DNA from: an uncultured Lachnospiraceae bacterium | GTDB lineage: Bacteria; Bacillota; Clostridia; Lachnospirales; Lachnospiraceae | Direction of reading: 5' to 3' | Assembly: GCA_900316855.1 (NCBI GenBank) | Contig: ONEK01000007.1 | Span: 62,001-126,000, forward strand | Length of the DNA: 64,000 nt | Shown: positions 52,082 to 60,516 of the stretch, one piece after another | Layout of the letters: each line of letters opens with the position of its first letter | Position numbering within the stretch: position 1 is the first letter of the stretch | Position numbers and translations under genes: made by a program | The notes under the pieces: model-generated | What the model saw: the letters and a program-made list of their open reading frames with translations, nothing else | Database searches by the model: none | What the model was told of the DNA's origin: nothing

Positions 52082-54427
52082 TTATACGACCGTTTTCTTA
52101 CGCACGGTGTCCTCGTGCTGCTTTTTGCGTTCTTCCCGGTCCTTGGCCTTCTTCTGCTCCTGGTAGCGGCCGGAGTCATCGTGCTTCGGCTTGAAGTGCT
52201 GACGCAGTACATACCACAGGGGGCCTGTGACACAGACGGAGCTGTAGCAGCCGCAGATGATACCGGACATGATGGGCAGCGCGAATTCCCGGATGGAGCT
52301 TCCTCCGAACAGGAACAGTGTGAACACCATGAAGAATGTCGTGAGGGACGTGAACAGGGAACGGGACAGGGTGTCCGTGATGCTGCGGTCCACGAGCTCC
52401 ACAAGGTCCGGATTCTTCTGACGGATCCGCAGGTTCTCCCTCACGCGGTCGAAGATGACAATCGTCGCGTTGATGGAGTAGCCGACGATCGTCAGCATGC
52501 AGGCGATAAACGTCGTGCCGACACTGATCCGTACAACGGCATACACCATCAGGACGACGAGCGTATCATGGGCCAGTGCCAGCACCGCGGAAGCACCGAA
52601 ACGCATATCCTTGAACCGGAACCAGATATAGATCAGCATCAGGATGAGGGCAACGACAACCGCGCCGATGGCATCCCGCTTCATCTCGCCGGAAATGGTG
52701 GACGAAATCGTCTCGGCGGTGATATTGTCCTCCGATACGCCGAACTGCTGCTCCAGTGCCGTATCCAGCTTCTCACGCTCCGTGACATTCAGGGTCTTCG
52801 TCTTGAAGATGACCTGATTGCCGCCGGCAACCTTCTGTACCTGTACGTTGGAATCGCCCGTTGCTTCGGTGAAGACCGGCACAACCTGCCGGTCCAGCTC
52901 CTCCAGCGTGTAGTCCTCATTGAATGTCACACTCGTCGAGGTGCCGCCGACGAAATCCAGGCTGTAATTCAGGGCCTGTCCGTCCTTCACATGATGTACG
53001 CCCATCGCGATAAAGCCGGTGAGAATCGCGCAGATGGATATGGTGAAGAAGATTCTCCTCTTCTCCACGAAGTGAATGGGCTTGAACTTCTTCCCCACGC
53101 CGTACCACTTCTTATCCTTTGCGAACAGGTCATAGAACGCATGCATGAACCATTTTGTCACAAACAGTGCCGTGAACATGGACAGGATAATGCCGATGGC
53201 GAGGGTCTGCGCGAAGCCCTTGATCGTACCGGAGCCCAGGACACCCAGGACCGCCGCGGCGATCAGTGTCGTCACATTGCCGTCTATGATGGCGGACAGA
53301 GCCTTGTGATAGCCGGAATCAATGGCTTCCTTCACACTCCGGCCGCCTGCTAACTCCTCGCGGATTCTCGCGAAGATGATGACGTTCGCGTCTACGGCCA
53401 TGCCGACGGACAGCAGGATACCCGCAATGCCCGGCAGGGTCAGTGTGACGTCAAAGCCGACGAGAATGATGGATTCGAGTCCGATATAGATGAGCAGTGC
53501 CAGGGACGCCGCAACGCCGGGCAGGAAGTAGACACCGCACATGAAAGCGATGACAAGGATCAGGCCGACCGCTCCCGCCTTGAGCGAGGATTCAATCGCA
53601 TCCTGGCCCAGCTGTGCGCCGACCACGTTGGAGCGCAGCTCCTGCAGCTCTACGGAAAGTCCGCCGATGCGGATGGTGGAAGCAAGGTTCCTCGCGTCCT
53701 CAATGGTCTCCTCACCCGTAATGACTGCCTGGCCGCCTGTGATTGCGGACTGGACTCTCAGAACGGAGATGAACTGTCCGTCGTAGTAGATGCCGATGGT
53801 CTCACCCTTGTCGTAGGCTCTCTGGGTTGCGTCAGCAAACTTCTTACGCCCATCGTCCGTGAACGTCAGCGAAACCACGATCTGCTGGTTGTTCATATTG
53901 TCGGACTGGTAGCCGGCCTCCGCGTTGGCGACGTCCGTGCCCTCGAGCACAATATCGCCGGACTGTTCCAGCGACTGGATCGTCTTGCCGGAGGAGAGCT
54001 GGTACGAATAGGTCTGGGGACTGATCTCGTAGTTTTTGCTGCCGTCATCCGCCGTCTCGCGGATGAAGTACAGGGAGCCCGGTCTTCCCAGATCCTGCAG
54101 GATCCCGTTTGCGTCGGTTACGCCGGGAATCTCGATATTGATCCGGTCCGAGCCCTCGCGGTAGACAAGGGCCTCGGTGCTGTACTGCTGCACTCTCTGC
54201 TGCAGCTTGTACACCGTATCATTCATGTCCTCGTCGGACGGAGTCTCCTCGCCTGCTGCTTCATAGGTGATGCTGACACCGCCTGCCAGGTCCAGGCCCA
54301 GCCGGATATTGGCTGCGGAGCCTTCGCCGTCTATGCCTATTCCGAAGACGGCAAGGTACAGCAGACCGACCAGAACCGCAAGAAGGGCGGCAAGCCCGAC
54401 CGCTGCCCGGATTTTCTTTTTCTTCAT
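52082..54427 (-). CDS. secDF: fused protein translocase subunit SecDF
   Basis: A 781-aa fusion. The SecD half (1 to about 450) has an N-terminal TM helix, LGLDLAGGVSITYEA, the P1 domain and five TM helices with LPGIAGILLSVGMAVDANVI (D519-type conserved Asp). The SecF half (about 460-781) begins FVEKRRIFFTISICAILTGF, with LDFVGGTSTSVTF and VGYSINATIVIFDRVRENLR. It uses the proton motive force to help late steps of Sec export. The C-terminus is highly charged. A strong promoter lies at 54508-54537. Confidence 0.96.
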   Translation of the reverse strand: MKKKKIRAAVGLAALLAVLVGLLYLAVFGIGIDGEGSAANIRLGLDLAGGVSITYEAAGEETPSDEDMNDTVYKLQQRVQQYSTEALVYREGSDRINIEIPGVTDANGILQDLGRPGSLYFIRETADDGSKNYEISPQTYSYQLSSGKTIQSLEQSGDIVLEGTDVANAEAGYQSDNMNNQQIVVSLTFTDDGRKKFADATQRAYDKGETIGIYYDGQFISVLRVQSAITGGQAVITGEETIEDARNLASTIRIGGLSVELQELRSNVVGAQLGQDAIESSLKAGAVGLILVIAFMCGVYFLPGVAASLALLIYIGLESIILVGFDVTLTLPGIAGILLSVGMAVDANVIIFARIREELAGGRSVKEAIDSGYHKALSAIIDGNVTTLIAAAVLGVLGSGTIKGFAQTLAIGIILSMFTALFVTKWFMHAFYDLFAKDKKWYGVGKKFKPIHFVEKRRIFFTISICAILTGFIAMGVHHVKDGQALNYSLDFVGGTSTSVTFNEDYTLEELDRQVVPVFTEATGDSNVQVQKVAGGNQVIFKTKTLNVTEREKLDTALEQQFGVSEDNITAETISSTISGEMKRDAIGAVVVALILMLIYIWFRFKDMRFGASAVLALAHDTLVVLMVYAVVRISVGTTFIACMLTIVGYSINATIVIFDRVRENLRIRQKNPDLVELVDRSITDTLSRSLFTSLTTFFMVFTLFLFGGSSIREFALPIMSGIICGCYSSVCVTGPLWYVLRQHFKPKHDDSGRYQEQKKAKDREERKKQHEDTVRKKTVV

Positions 54428-54507
54428 AACACATATCTCCTTTGCACTGTGCCCTCCGGCAGCCGCCCGAAAAAGCGCAGAACTGCCTGCAGCACACTAA
54501 CTTGGTT

Positions 54508-54537
54508 ATTATAGCGCAATCCCGCTGTGATTGTAAA
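54508..54537 (-). promoter_or_regulatory. sigma-A promoter of secDF
   Basis: On the minus strand, -35 TTTACA (54532-54537), an 18-bp spacer and a perfect -10 TATAAT (54508-54513), about 80 bp before the secDF ATG. It is back to back with the promoter of the divergent CNNM gene. Confidence 0.75.
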
Positions 54538-54570
54538 TTATGACCCGGCACAGTCAGGAGCCGCGCGGCG

Positions 54571-54579
54571 TGTTATGAT
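54571..54579 (+). promoter_or_regulatory. extended -10 promoter of the CNNM-sfp pair
   Basis: TG-T-TATGAT, a perfect extended -10, lies about 65 bp before the start codon at 54643. No good -35 hexamer is seen, which extended -10 promoters can tolerate. Confidence 0.55.
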
Positions 54580-54642
54580 AGGGAATACGGACACCGCCGG
54601 ATTCCGGTGTCAGATACAGGTATATCGAAAGGGGATTTCCGG

Positions 54643-56091
54643 ATGCAATCCGTCACCGTTCAGCTGTTCATCCTGCTCGTCCTGATCGGACTGTCCGCGT
54701 GGTTTTCGAGCGCGGAAACCGCGTTCTCAACAGTCAGCCGCGTTCGTCTGAAAACGCTCGCGGACAAGGGAGACAGGAGGGCCTCCTCCGCCCTGCTCGT
54801 GCTGTCGCAGTATTCCAAGATGCTGTCCGCAATCCTGATCATGAACAACGTCGTCAACCTGTCCGCCTCCGCGCTGATGACCAGCTTCATTATTGAGGCG
54901 TTCGGCGCGTCCGCCGTATCGATCGGCACCGCGGTCCTGACGACGCTCATCATTCTCTTCGGCGAAATCACGCCGAAAAATCTCTCCACCATCCGCGCCG
55001 AATCCATCGTCCTGAAGGACGCGAGGACCGTCCGCGCCATGATGGTGGTCCTGACGCCCATCATTGTGGTGATCGACTTCCTCTCCGGGCAGATTCTGAA
55101 GCTTCTGCGCGTCGACAGGAACGAGAAGAAGCCCCTCACGGAGTCCGAGCTTCGCACCTACGTCGAGGTCGGTCAGGAGGACGGGGCGATCGAGAACCGC
55201 GAGAAAAAAATCATCTACAACGTATTCGACTTCGGCGATTCCGTCGCGCACGACATCATGGTGCCGCGCATCGACATGGCCTGCGTCAGCGATACCGCTT
55301 CCCTGGAAGACGTCATGAACCTCTTCCGCAGGGAAATGTTCACGCGGATTCCCGTCTATTCCGGCGATCCGGACCACATCATCGGGCATCTCAACGTCAA
55401 GGATTTCATCCTGCTGACCGACCCTTCCCGCTTCAGCATGAAATCCATGATCCGGGAATCCTACTTCACCTATGAGTACAAAAAAACAGCCGATCTGCTC
55501 AAGGAAATGCAGCAGAAGGGCTTCGGTGTCGCGTTTGTACTGAATGAATACGGCTCGACGGTCGGCATGATCACGCTCGAGGATCTCGTGGAGGAAATTG
55601 TCGGTGATATCCGGGACGAATATGACGCTGACGAAACGACGCAGGTGCGCCGCTACGACGAGCTGACCTATCTCGTGGACGGAGCCATGAAGCTCGACGA
55701 CCTGAACGATCAGATCGGCAGCCGTTTTGCCTCCGACGATTACGATTCCATCGGCGGCCTCATTATCGAGCAGCTTGAACGCCTGCCGGCAAACGGGGAA
55801 GCGGTCGTCCTTGCAGACGGCACCCAGCTGCAGGTCAAGGGCATCCGCAAGAACCGGATCGTCAAGGTGTTGATCCGCTTCCGGAAAGCGCCGGATTCCC
55901 CTGAGGAAGAGGAAACCGCTGTCACCGGAGAGCGCCCGGAAGCCGCAGGTTCCTCCAGGGGACAGGACGCGGTCAGAGTCTCACAGCCCGCAGGGCATGA
56001 CAGTGCGGACTCAGAAACGCCCGTATACCCGGGGCAGGCCCATACGGGTGACAGGCCAGCAGGGAAAGGACCGGCCGCCGGCAAATCATGA
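54643..56091 (+). CDS. CNNM/CorC-type transporter with CBS pair (hemolysin-like, DUF21)
   Basis: About 482 aa from the ATG at 54643 (AGGGGA 8 nt upstream); an in-frame ATG at 54607 lacks a ribosome site. The DUF21/CNNM transmembrane domain (about 1-185) has SAWFSSAETAFSTVSRVRLK and LFGEITPKNLS. The CBS pair (about 200-330) has HDIMVPRIDMACV and TRIPVYSGDPDHIIGHLNVK. The C-terminal CorC_HlyC domain (about 345-425) has DDYDSIGGLIIEQLERLP. A Pro/Gly/Glu-rich tail of about 60 residues follows. The family exports magnesium or cobalt; older names call it hemolysin. It is coupled by a 4-bp overlap to the next gene. Confidence 0.92.
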   Translation: MQSVTVQLFILLVLIGLSAWFSSAETAFSTVSRVRLKTLADKGDRRASSALLVLSQYSKMLSAILIMNNVVNLSASALMTSFIIEAFGASAVSIGTAVLTTLIILFGEITPKNLSTIRAESIVLKDARTVRAMMVVLTPIIVVIDFLSGQILKLLRVDRNEKKPLTESELRTYVEVGQEDGAIENREKKIIYNVFDFGDSVAHDIMVPRIDMACVSDTASLEDVMNLFRREMFTRIPVYSGDPDHIIGHLNVKDFILLTDPSRFSMKSMIRESYFTYEYKKTADLLKEMQQKGFGVAFVLNEYGSTVGMITLEDLVEEIVGDIRDEYDADETTQVRRYDELTYLVDGAMKLDDLNDQIGSRFASDDYDSIGGLIIEQLERLPANGEAVVLADGTQLQVKGIRKNRIVKVLIRFRKAPDSPEEEETAVTGERPEAAGSSRGQDAVRVSQPAGHDSADSETPVYPGQAHTGDRPAGKGPAAGKS

Positions 56092-56726
56092 AAATCTATG
56101 TTCAGTCGATGGATGAGTCCCTGACAGGCAGGGACAAAAGGGCTGCTATCCGGAGGGCGCAGGAGGAGCTTCTTTCGCGGGCGCTCTCGGATGCAGGCTT
56201 CCTGTTCGTAGACTGTGCGGAGGTACCTCTGCAGCAGAAGGGTCCGCACGGCAAGCCGTACTTCCCCTCTCTTCCTGACTTCCATTACAATTTCAGCGAC
56301 TCGGGCAGCTACGCGGCACTTGCCGCCGCGGACTCCCGGGATGGGATCCGGAGTCTTGGCCTGGACCTGCAGAAAATCGTCCCGGTCCGTGCCGGCATCG
56401 ATGCCATGGCAAAGCGCTTCTACACACCGGAGGAAGCGGCACTCCTTGCAGACATGGAGGATACCGCCGCAAAGCAGGCGCTGTTTTTCCGCCTGTGGTC
56501 CGTCAAGGAAGCCTTCGTCAAATGCACCGGCGACGGACTGACCCGCGGCATCCGCTATTTCACTATTGATTTCGATGCCCGCCTCATCCGCAGCAGGGAT
56601 CATCCCGCGGAGGTCCTCGCTTCGTTCGAGGAGCCAAAGCCTCCGGAGCCCGGCTACTGCATGGCGATCGCGGTGCGGCCAATGCGCGGAAGCAGTGTCA
56701 CGGACTGCGGAAGTCACAGTCTCTGA
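56088..56726 (+). CDS. Sfp-type 4'-phosphopantetheinyl transferase
   Basis: A 212-aa enzyme transferring phosphopantetheine from CoA to carrier proteins. The Mg-binding region GLDLQKI (in place of the usual GIDIE) and the motif FFRLWSVKEAFVKCTGDGL (WxxKEAxxK) are present, as is NFSDSGSYAALA (usual NxSHS). The length fits the Sfp class, not the ~120-aa AcpS class. No polyketide or peptide synthetase is visible nearby, so its carrier is unknown; it may serve as the housekeeping ACP modifier. Some motif residues deviate, so substrate preference is uncertain. Confidence 0.85.
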   Translation: MKIYVQSMDESLTGRDKRAAIRRAQEELLSRALSDAGFLFVDCAEVPLQQKGPHGKPYFPSLPDFHYNFSDSGSYAALAAADSRDGIRSLGLDLQKIVPVRAGIDAMAKRFYTPEEAALLADMEDTAAKQALFFRLWSVKEAFVKCTGDGLTRGIRYFTIDFDARLIRSRDHPAEVLASFEEPKPPEPGYCMAIAVRPMRGSSVTDCGSHSL

Positions 56727-56790
56727 TGTCCGCCCGTACAGGCACGGTGTCTGTTAAGGACTTGATTTTACAGAAAACTTGATTTTACAG

Positions 56791-56832
56791 AAAAAGACGG
56801 CCGCCGGGATTTCCCCTGCGGCCGTCTTTTTT
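56791..56832. terminator. bidirectional terminator between sfp-type gene and aspS
   Basis: Perfect arms AAAAAGACGGCCGC and GCGGCCGTCTTTTT with a 13-nt loop. T-runs on both strands end both the plus-strand CNNM-sfp transcript and the minus-strand aspS transcript. A 17-bp direct repeat (ACTTGATTTTACAGAAA, 56760-56776 and 56777-56793) abuts it. Confidence 0.9.
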
Positions 56833-56885
56833 CACTATGCTTTTCAGAACACACTGCGGACTCAGGTCTTCCGCGATCGTTCGCG

Positions 56886-58697
56886 TCACTCCTTCTGCGC
56901 GTCCTCGTGCGCCGTGACCGTGATGTGCAGCTCGTCCAGCTGCTGCCCCGTCACCTCGGAAGGCGCGCCCATCATGATGTCCTCCGCGTTCTTGTTCATC
57001 GGGAACGGGATAACCTCACGGATGGAATCCTCCGCGGACAGCAGCATCACCATGCGGTCGATACCGGGCGCAATGCCGGCGTGCGGCGGTGCGCCGTAGC
57101 TGAACGCGTTGTACATGGCGGGGAAGCGCTTCTTCACGTCCTCCTCGCCCAGACGTACGAGCTCAAACGCCTTGACCATGATTTCCGGATCGTGGTTGCG
57201 GACGGCGCCGGAGCTGAGCTCCACGCCGTTGCAGACGAGGTCATACTGGTCTGCCATGATGGTGAGGGGATCGATTTCTCCCCGCTCCGCCTTCAGCAGT
57301 ACCTCCAGTCCGCCGTTGGGCATCGAGAAGGGATTGTGGCAGAATTCCAGCTCGCCGGATTCCTCGCCGATTTCATACATCGGGAAATCGACAATCCAGC
57401 AGAACGCGTACTGCTCCTTATCCATGTGTCCGGGAACCGCGGCGCCGAGCGTCTTCACGAGGACGCCGGCCGTCTTCTGTGCCTGCGGCAGCTTCCCCGC
57501 GGATAACCCGACGAAGTCTCCCGGCTTTAATCCAAGTGCGGAGATCACCTGCTCCTTCACCGGTGCCACGAACTTCGAAATGCCTCCGACAAGCTCTCCG
57601 TTTTCATCCACGCGGAACCAGTACGGCTTACTGCCGGCCTGGACCTCGACATCGGCAAGAGTTTTGTCGATGAACTTTCTCGTTCCCTCGAAATTGCTGA
57701 CAACAACTGCCTTGATCCGGACGTTCGTCTCAGACCCGTCCTCTGCTGTGGAGGCAAACGGGCCGAAGCCATTGTCCTTCAGGACGTCCGTGACATCCTG
57801 CACTGTCAGGTCAATGCGCAGGTCGGGCTTGTCGGAGCCGTACTTCTCCATGGCGGTGAGGTAGGGAATTCTTACGAACGGCGCGCTGCTGGCGCGGTTA
57901 TACGTTCCGTATTTTGCGAAAATCGGAGGCAGTACATCCTCGAGTACCGCGAACACGTCCTCCTGGGTGGCAAAAGCCATCTCCATGTCCAGCTGATAGA
58001 ACTCACCCGGGGAACGGTCGCCGCGCGCGTCCTCATCGCGGAAGCACGGCGCGATCTGGAAATAGCGGTCAAACCCGGCTGTCATCAGCAGCTGCTTGAA
58101 CTGCTGCGGCGCCTGCGGCAGGGCGTAAAACTTTCCGGGATGCTTTCTTGCGGGAACAAGGTAGTCCCTTGCGCCCTCCGGGCTGCTCGCGGTCAGGATC
58201 GGCGTTGTGATCTCCATGAAGCCGTGGTCCGTCATTGCCTTCCTTAAGGCGGCAACCACATTGCAGCGAAGGATGATGTTATTCTTCACGGCAGGATTCC
58301 GAAGATCCAGATAGCGGTATTTCAGCCTGACACTCTCGTCCGCCTCCCGGGAATGATTGATCTCAAAGGGCAGGGCGTCGTGCTGACATTTGCCCAGAAC
58401 CTCGACGGAATCCGGCACCACCTCAATGTCGCCGGTCGCCTGCTTCGGATTCTTGGACGAACGCTCCCGCACGGTTCCCGTCACGGAAATCGTGGACTCC
58501 TTCGTGATGTCCCGGAACTGCTTCATCATCTCCTCGGTTTCAACCACAACCTGTGTCGTCCCGTAGAAATCGCGAAGCACGACAAACGCGAGATTCGCGG
58601 AGACGATCCGCATATTCTCCATCCATCCCGACAGCTGAACCTTTTTGCCGGCGTCTTCAATGCGAAGCTCCCCGCACGTATGTGTACGATGCTGCAT
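56886..58697 (-). CDS. aspS: aspartyl-tRNA synthetase AspS
   Basis: A 603-aa class II synthetase from the ATG at 58697 (MQHRTHTCGELRIEDAGKKV), with AGGAGG 5 nt upstream. An N-terminal OB anticodon domain (VQLSGWMENMR) is followed by motif 2 (FRDEDARGDRSPGEFYQLDM) and a bacterial GAD insertion. Motif 3 is GIAPGIDRMVMLL near the C-terminus. The 49 extra upstream codons belong to the repeat leader. It is cotranscribed after hisS, a pairing common in Firmicutes, here with copy A4 between them. Confidence 0.96.
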   Translation of the reverse strand: MQHRTHTCGELRIEDAGKKVQLSGWMENMRIVSANLAFVVLRDFYGTTQVVVETEEMMKQFRDITKESTISVTGTVRERSSKNPKQATGDIEVVPDSVEVLGKCQHDALPFEINHSREADESVRLKYRYLDLRNPAVKNNIILRCNVVAALRKAMTDHGFMEITTPILTASSPEGARDYLVPARKHPGKFYALPQAPQQFKQLLMTAGFDRYFQIAPCFRDEDARGDRSPGEFYQLDMEMAFATQEDVFAVLEDVLPPIFAKYGTYNRASSAPFVRIPYLTAMEKYGSDKPDLRIDLTVQDVTDVLKDNGFGPFASTAEDGSETNVRIKAVVVSNFEGTRKFIDKTLADVEVQAGSKPYWFRVDENGELVGGISKFVAPVKEQVISALGLKPGDFVGLSAGKLPQAQKTAGVLVKTLGAAVPGHMDKEQYAFCWIVDFPMYEIGEESGELEFCHNPFSMPNGGLEVLLKAERGEIDPLTIMADQYDLVCNGVELSSGAVRNHDPEIMVKAFELVRLGEEDVKKRFPAMYNAFSYGAPPHAGIAPGIDRMVMLLSAEDSIREVIPFPMNKNAEDIMMGAPSEVTGQQLDELHITVTAHEDAQKE

Positions 58698-58708
58698 AAT
58701 TACCTCCT

Positions 58709-58867
58709 GGTTCCTGCTGCGCAGGAACCTCATCACGGGAAATGCGCGAAGGCGCTTTCCCGTGTATGATCCGCCGAACCCGGCTTCCCTTCGCCGGGTT
58801 CGTATTCCCGATCGTGACGCATCAGCGTCACAATCGGGAATCACCCTCCAAAGCCTGCGAAAGCAGG
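58709..58867 (+). repeat. family A composite hairpin element, copy A4 (hisS-aspS gap, aspS leader)
   Basis: H1 (58709-58729) is a 9-bp stem (GGTTCCTGC/GCAGGAACC) abutting the aspS AGGAGG. H2 (58731-58768) has outer CACGGGAAA/TTTCCCGTG, bulged T at 58743, inner GCGC/GCGC, loop GAAG, then TATGATC (58765-58771). H3 (58775-58802) has CGAACCCGGC/GCCGGGTTCG. H4 (58804-58841) has ATTCCCGAT/ATCGGGAAT, one C-A mismatch, GTGACGC/GCGTCAC and loop CATCAG. A further CCTGC/GCAGG hairpin beside GGAGG (58854-58867) follows. It covers almost all of the hisS-aspS gap. Confidence 0.88.
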
Positions 58868-58874
58868 TACCCTT

Positions 58875-60146
58875 TTATCCTATCGGATTCTGATAAAACT
58901 CCCGGATCTCCCCGTAGCCCTGAGCTGTGAGCTGCTCCTTCTGGTGCTTCTTGTTCTTGATCATCTGCTCCACCAGAACGGTTTCGCCCTTTGCGCGAAG
59001 CGTCATGGCTTCATTCAGGGCCTCTGCCTTCTGGTCGGCGCCAAGGCTCTTCTCCAGCAGGAACGCGGTCTTCTTCGCACTGCCCGGAACCTTCTCGCCG
59101 GCGTCCGTCATGATGGTGATGATCCGCTCGAAACCGATGGAAAAGCCGACCGCGGGAGTGTCCTGGCCCGTGAACCTGCCTACCATCTTATCGTAGCGTC
59201 CGCCGCCCCCGACGGACCCCGGAAAGCCCTCCGCACGAATTTCGAAGATCGGTCCTGTGTAGTATCCCATGCCGCGCACCAGCGTCGGATCGAAATCCAC
59301 CCGTACGTCCACGGATTCCACGCGCGATACCGCCTCCACAATCTCCGCGAGATTTTCAGTGATCTTCGGATCCATCACGCCGGAGAGCTGCTCTCCCAGC
59401 GCGCGGATGGCTGCCGCATCCTGACCGATGGCGGACAAAAGTGACTGATACTTATCAATAGCCGCTTCCTCATAGCCCAGCGACAGCAGCTCCTCCTTCA
59501 CTCCGTCATTGCCGATCTTGTCAGCCTTATCGAGGCTGATGCATACCTCCTCGAATTTCTCCGCGGGGAACCCCGCATAAGCCTGCATGCCGCGCAGGAT
59601 CTCGCGGTCATTGATCACGATGCGGAAGTGATATTTCTGTCCGAAGCCAATCCGGTTCAGCAGTGTGGAAATCGCCAGAATCAACTCAATTTCCGCCACA
59701 TTGGAGCCGTCGCCGAATATATCGATGTCACACTGGACGAACTCGCGGAACCTCCCCTTCTGGGGACGGTCCGCACGGAAGACCGGGCCGATCTGCAGTG
59801 CCTTGAACGGACTCGGGAGCTGCGCCTGGTTCTGTGCATAGAACCGGGACAGCGGCAGCGTCAGATCATAGCGCAGACCGCTGTCGCACAGCGAATCTGT
59901 TTCGCCGGACTCGTACGCCTTCGTGAACTCCTCACCGCGCTTCATCACCCTGAAGATCAGCTTCTCATTATCCCCGCCCTGCTTGCTCTGCAGGTTCTCG
60001 ATGTGCTCCACAACCGGAGTCTCGATTTCCGTGAAGCCAAACTCCCGGTAAGTCCTGCGGATCTCGGACAGCACATACTGCCTCAGCTCCATCTCCGCAG
60101 GAAGAATATCCTTCATTCCCCTGACGGGCTTTTTTGTCAGTGACAT
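58875..60146 (-). CDS. hisS: histidyl-tRNA synthetase HisS
   Basis: A 423-aa class II synthetase from the ATG at 60146 (MSLTKKPVRGMKDILPAEME), with GGAGG close upstream; 76 further open codons are repeat leader. Motif 2 is FRADRPQKGRFREFVQCDID. HisA/HisB motifs are LVRGMGYYTGPIFEI and GGGGRYDKMV, and motif 3 is AVGFSIGFERI. The C-terminal anticodon domain ends REFYQNPIG. No T-box (AGGGTGGNACC-type) sequence is visible in the leader. Confidence 0.96.
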   Translation of the reverse strand: MSLTKKPVRGMKDILPAEMELRQYVLSEIRRTYREFGFTEIETPVVEHIENLQSKQGGDNEKLIFRVMKRGEEFTKAYESGETDSLCDSGLRYDLTLPLSRFYAQNQAQLPSPFKALQIGPVFRADRPQKGRFREFVQCDIDIFGDGSNVAEIELILAISTLLNRIGFGQKYHFRIVINDREILRGMQAYAGFPAEKFEEVCISLDKADKIGNDGVKEELLSLGYEEAAIDKYQSLLSAIGQDAAAIRALGEQLSGVMDPKITENLAEIVEAVSRVESVDVRVDFDPTLVRGMGYYTGPIFEIRAEGFPGSVGGGGRYDKMVGRFTGQDTPAVGFSIGFERIITIMTDAGEKVPGSAKKTAFLLEKSLGADQKAEALNEAMTLRAKGETVLVEQMIKNKKHQKEQLTAQGYGEIREFYQNPIG

Positions 60147-60156
60147 TACACCTCCA

Positions 60157-60317
60157 AAGCCTGCGCATGCAGGCTTGCATCGTGCGAAATCCGCGCAGGC
60201 GGTTTCGCACGTATGATCCGCCGAACCCGGCTTCTCTTTGCCGGGTTCGTATTCCCGATCGTGACGCATCAGCGTCACAATCGGGAATTGCCTCCTGGTA
60301 CCTGCGAAGCAGGTACC
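60157..60317 (+). repeat. family A composite hairpin element, copy A5 (hisS leader)
   Basis: H1 (60157-60176) has AAGCCTGC/GCAGGCTT next to the hisS GGAGG. H2 (60178-60215) has outer CGTGCGAAA/TTTCGCACG, bulged T at 60190, inner CCGC/GCGG, loop GCAG, then TATGATC (60212-60218). H3 (60222-60249) and H4 (60251-60288) have stems identical to those of copy A4. A final hairpin GGTACCTGC-GAA-GCAGGTACC (60297-60317) sits beside another AGGAGG that has no start codon. It occupies most of the 370-bp gap between hisS and the Fic-fold gene. Confidence 0.88.
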
Positions 60318-60516
60318 CTTTTTTCTTCCTCTCATTCCCGCGCCGGCGTTGAAAGCCTGCACCCGCGCGGTCAACTAAACAAGGATACAATGAATCACCG
60401 CAGGTGTCAAAACAGTTTCATGAACGCCTGGAAATCCTGTTGGGGAATTTTTTGCTATAATATTATAAAAAATGTTCCCCAACCACGCAGCTCATGCACG
60501 GGCAAAGAGGCAAACC

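Noticed and set aside
56760..56793. 17-bp tandem direct repeat before the terminator
   Set aside because: A simple duplication with no further copies seen in the window; too short to interpret.
58698..58844. N-terminal extension of aspS (49 codons)
   Set aside because: It is the family A leader read in frame; the same peptide-like string appears upstream of hisS. The AGGAGG at 58703-58708 fixes the start at 58697.
60147..60374. N-terminal extension of hisS (76 codons)
   Set aside because: Repeat leader in frame; GGAGG next to the ATG at 60146 and the HisS-typical start support the shorter gene.
60147..60420. T-box riboswitch upstream of hisS
   Set aside because: No AGGGTGGNACCGCG-like sequence on the minus strand; the leader consists of the repeat hairpins.
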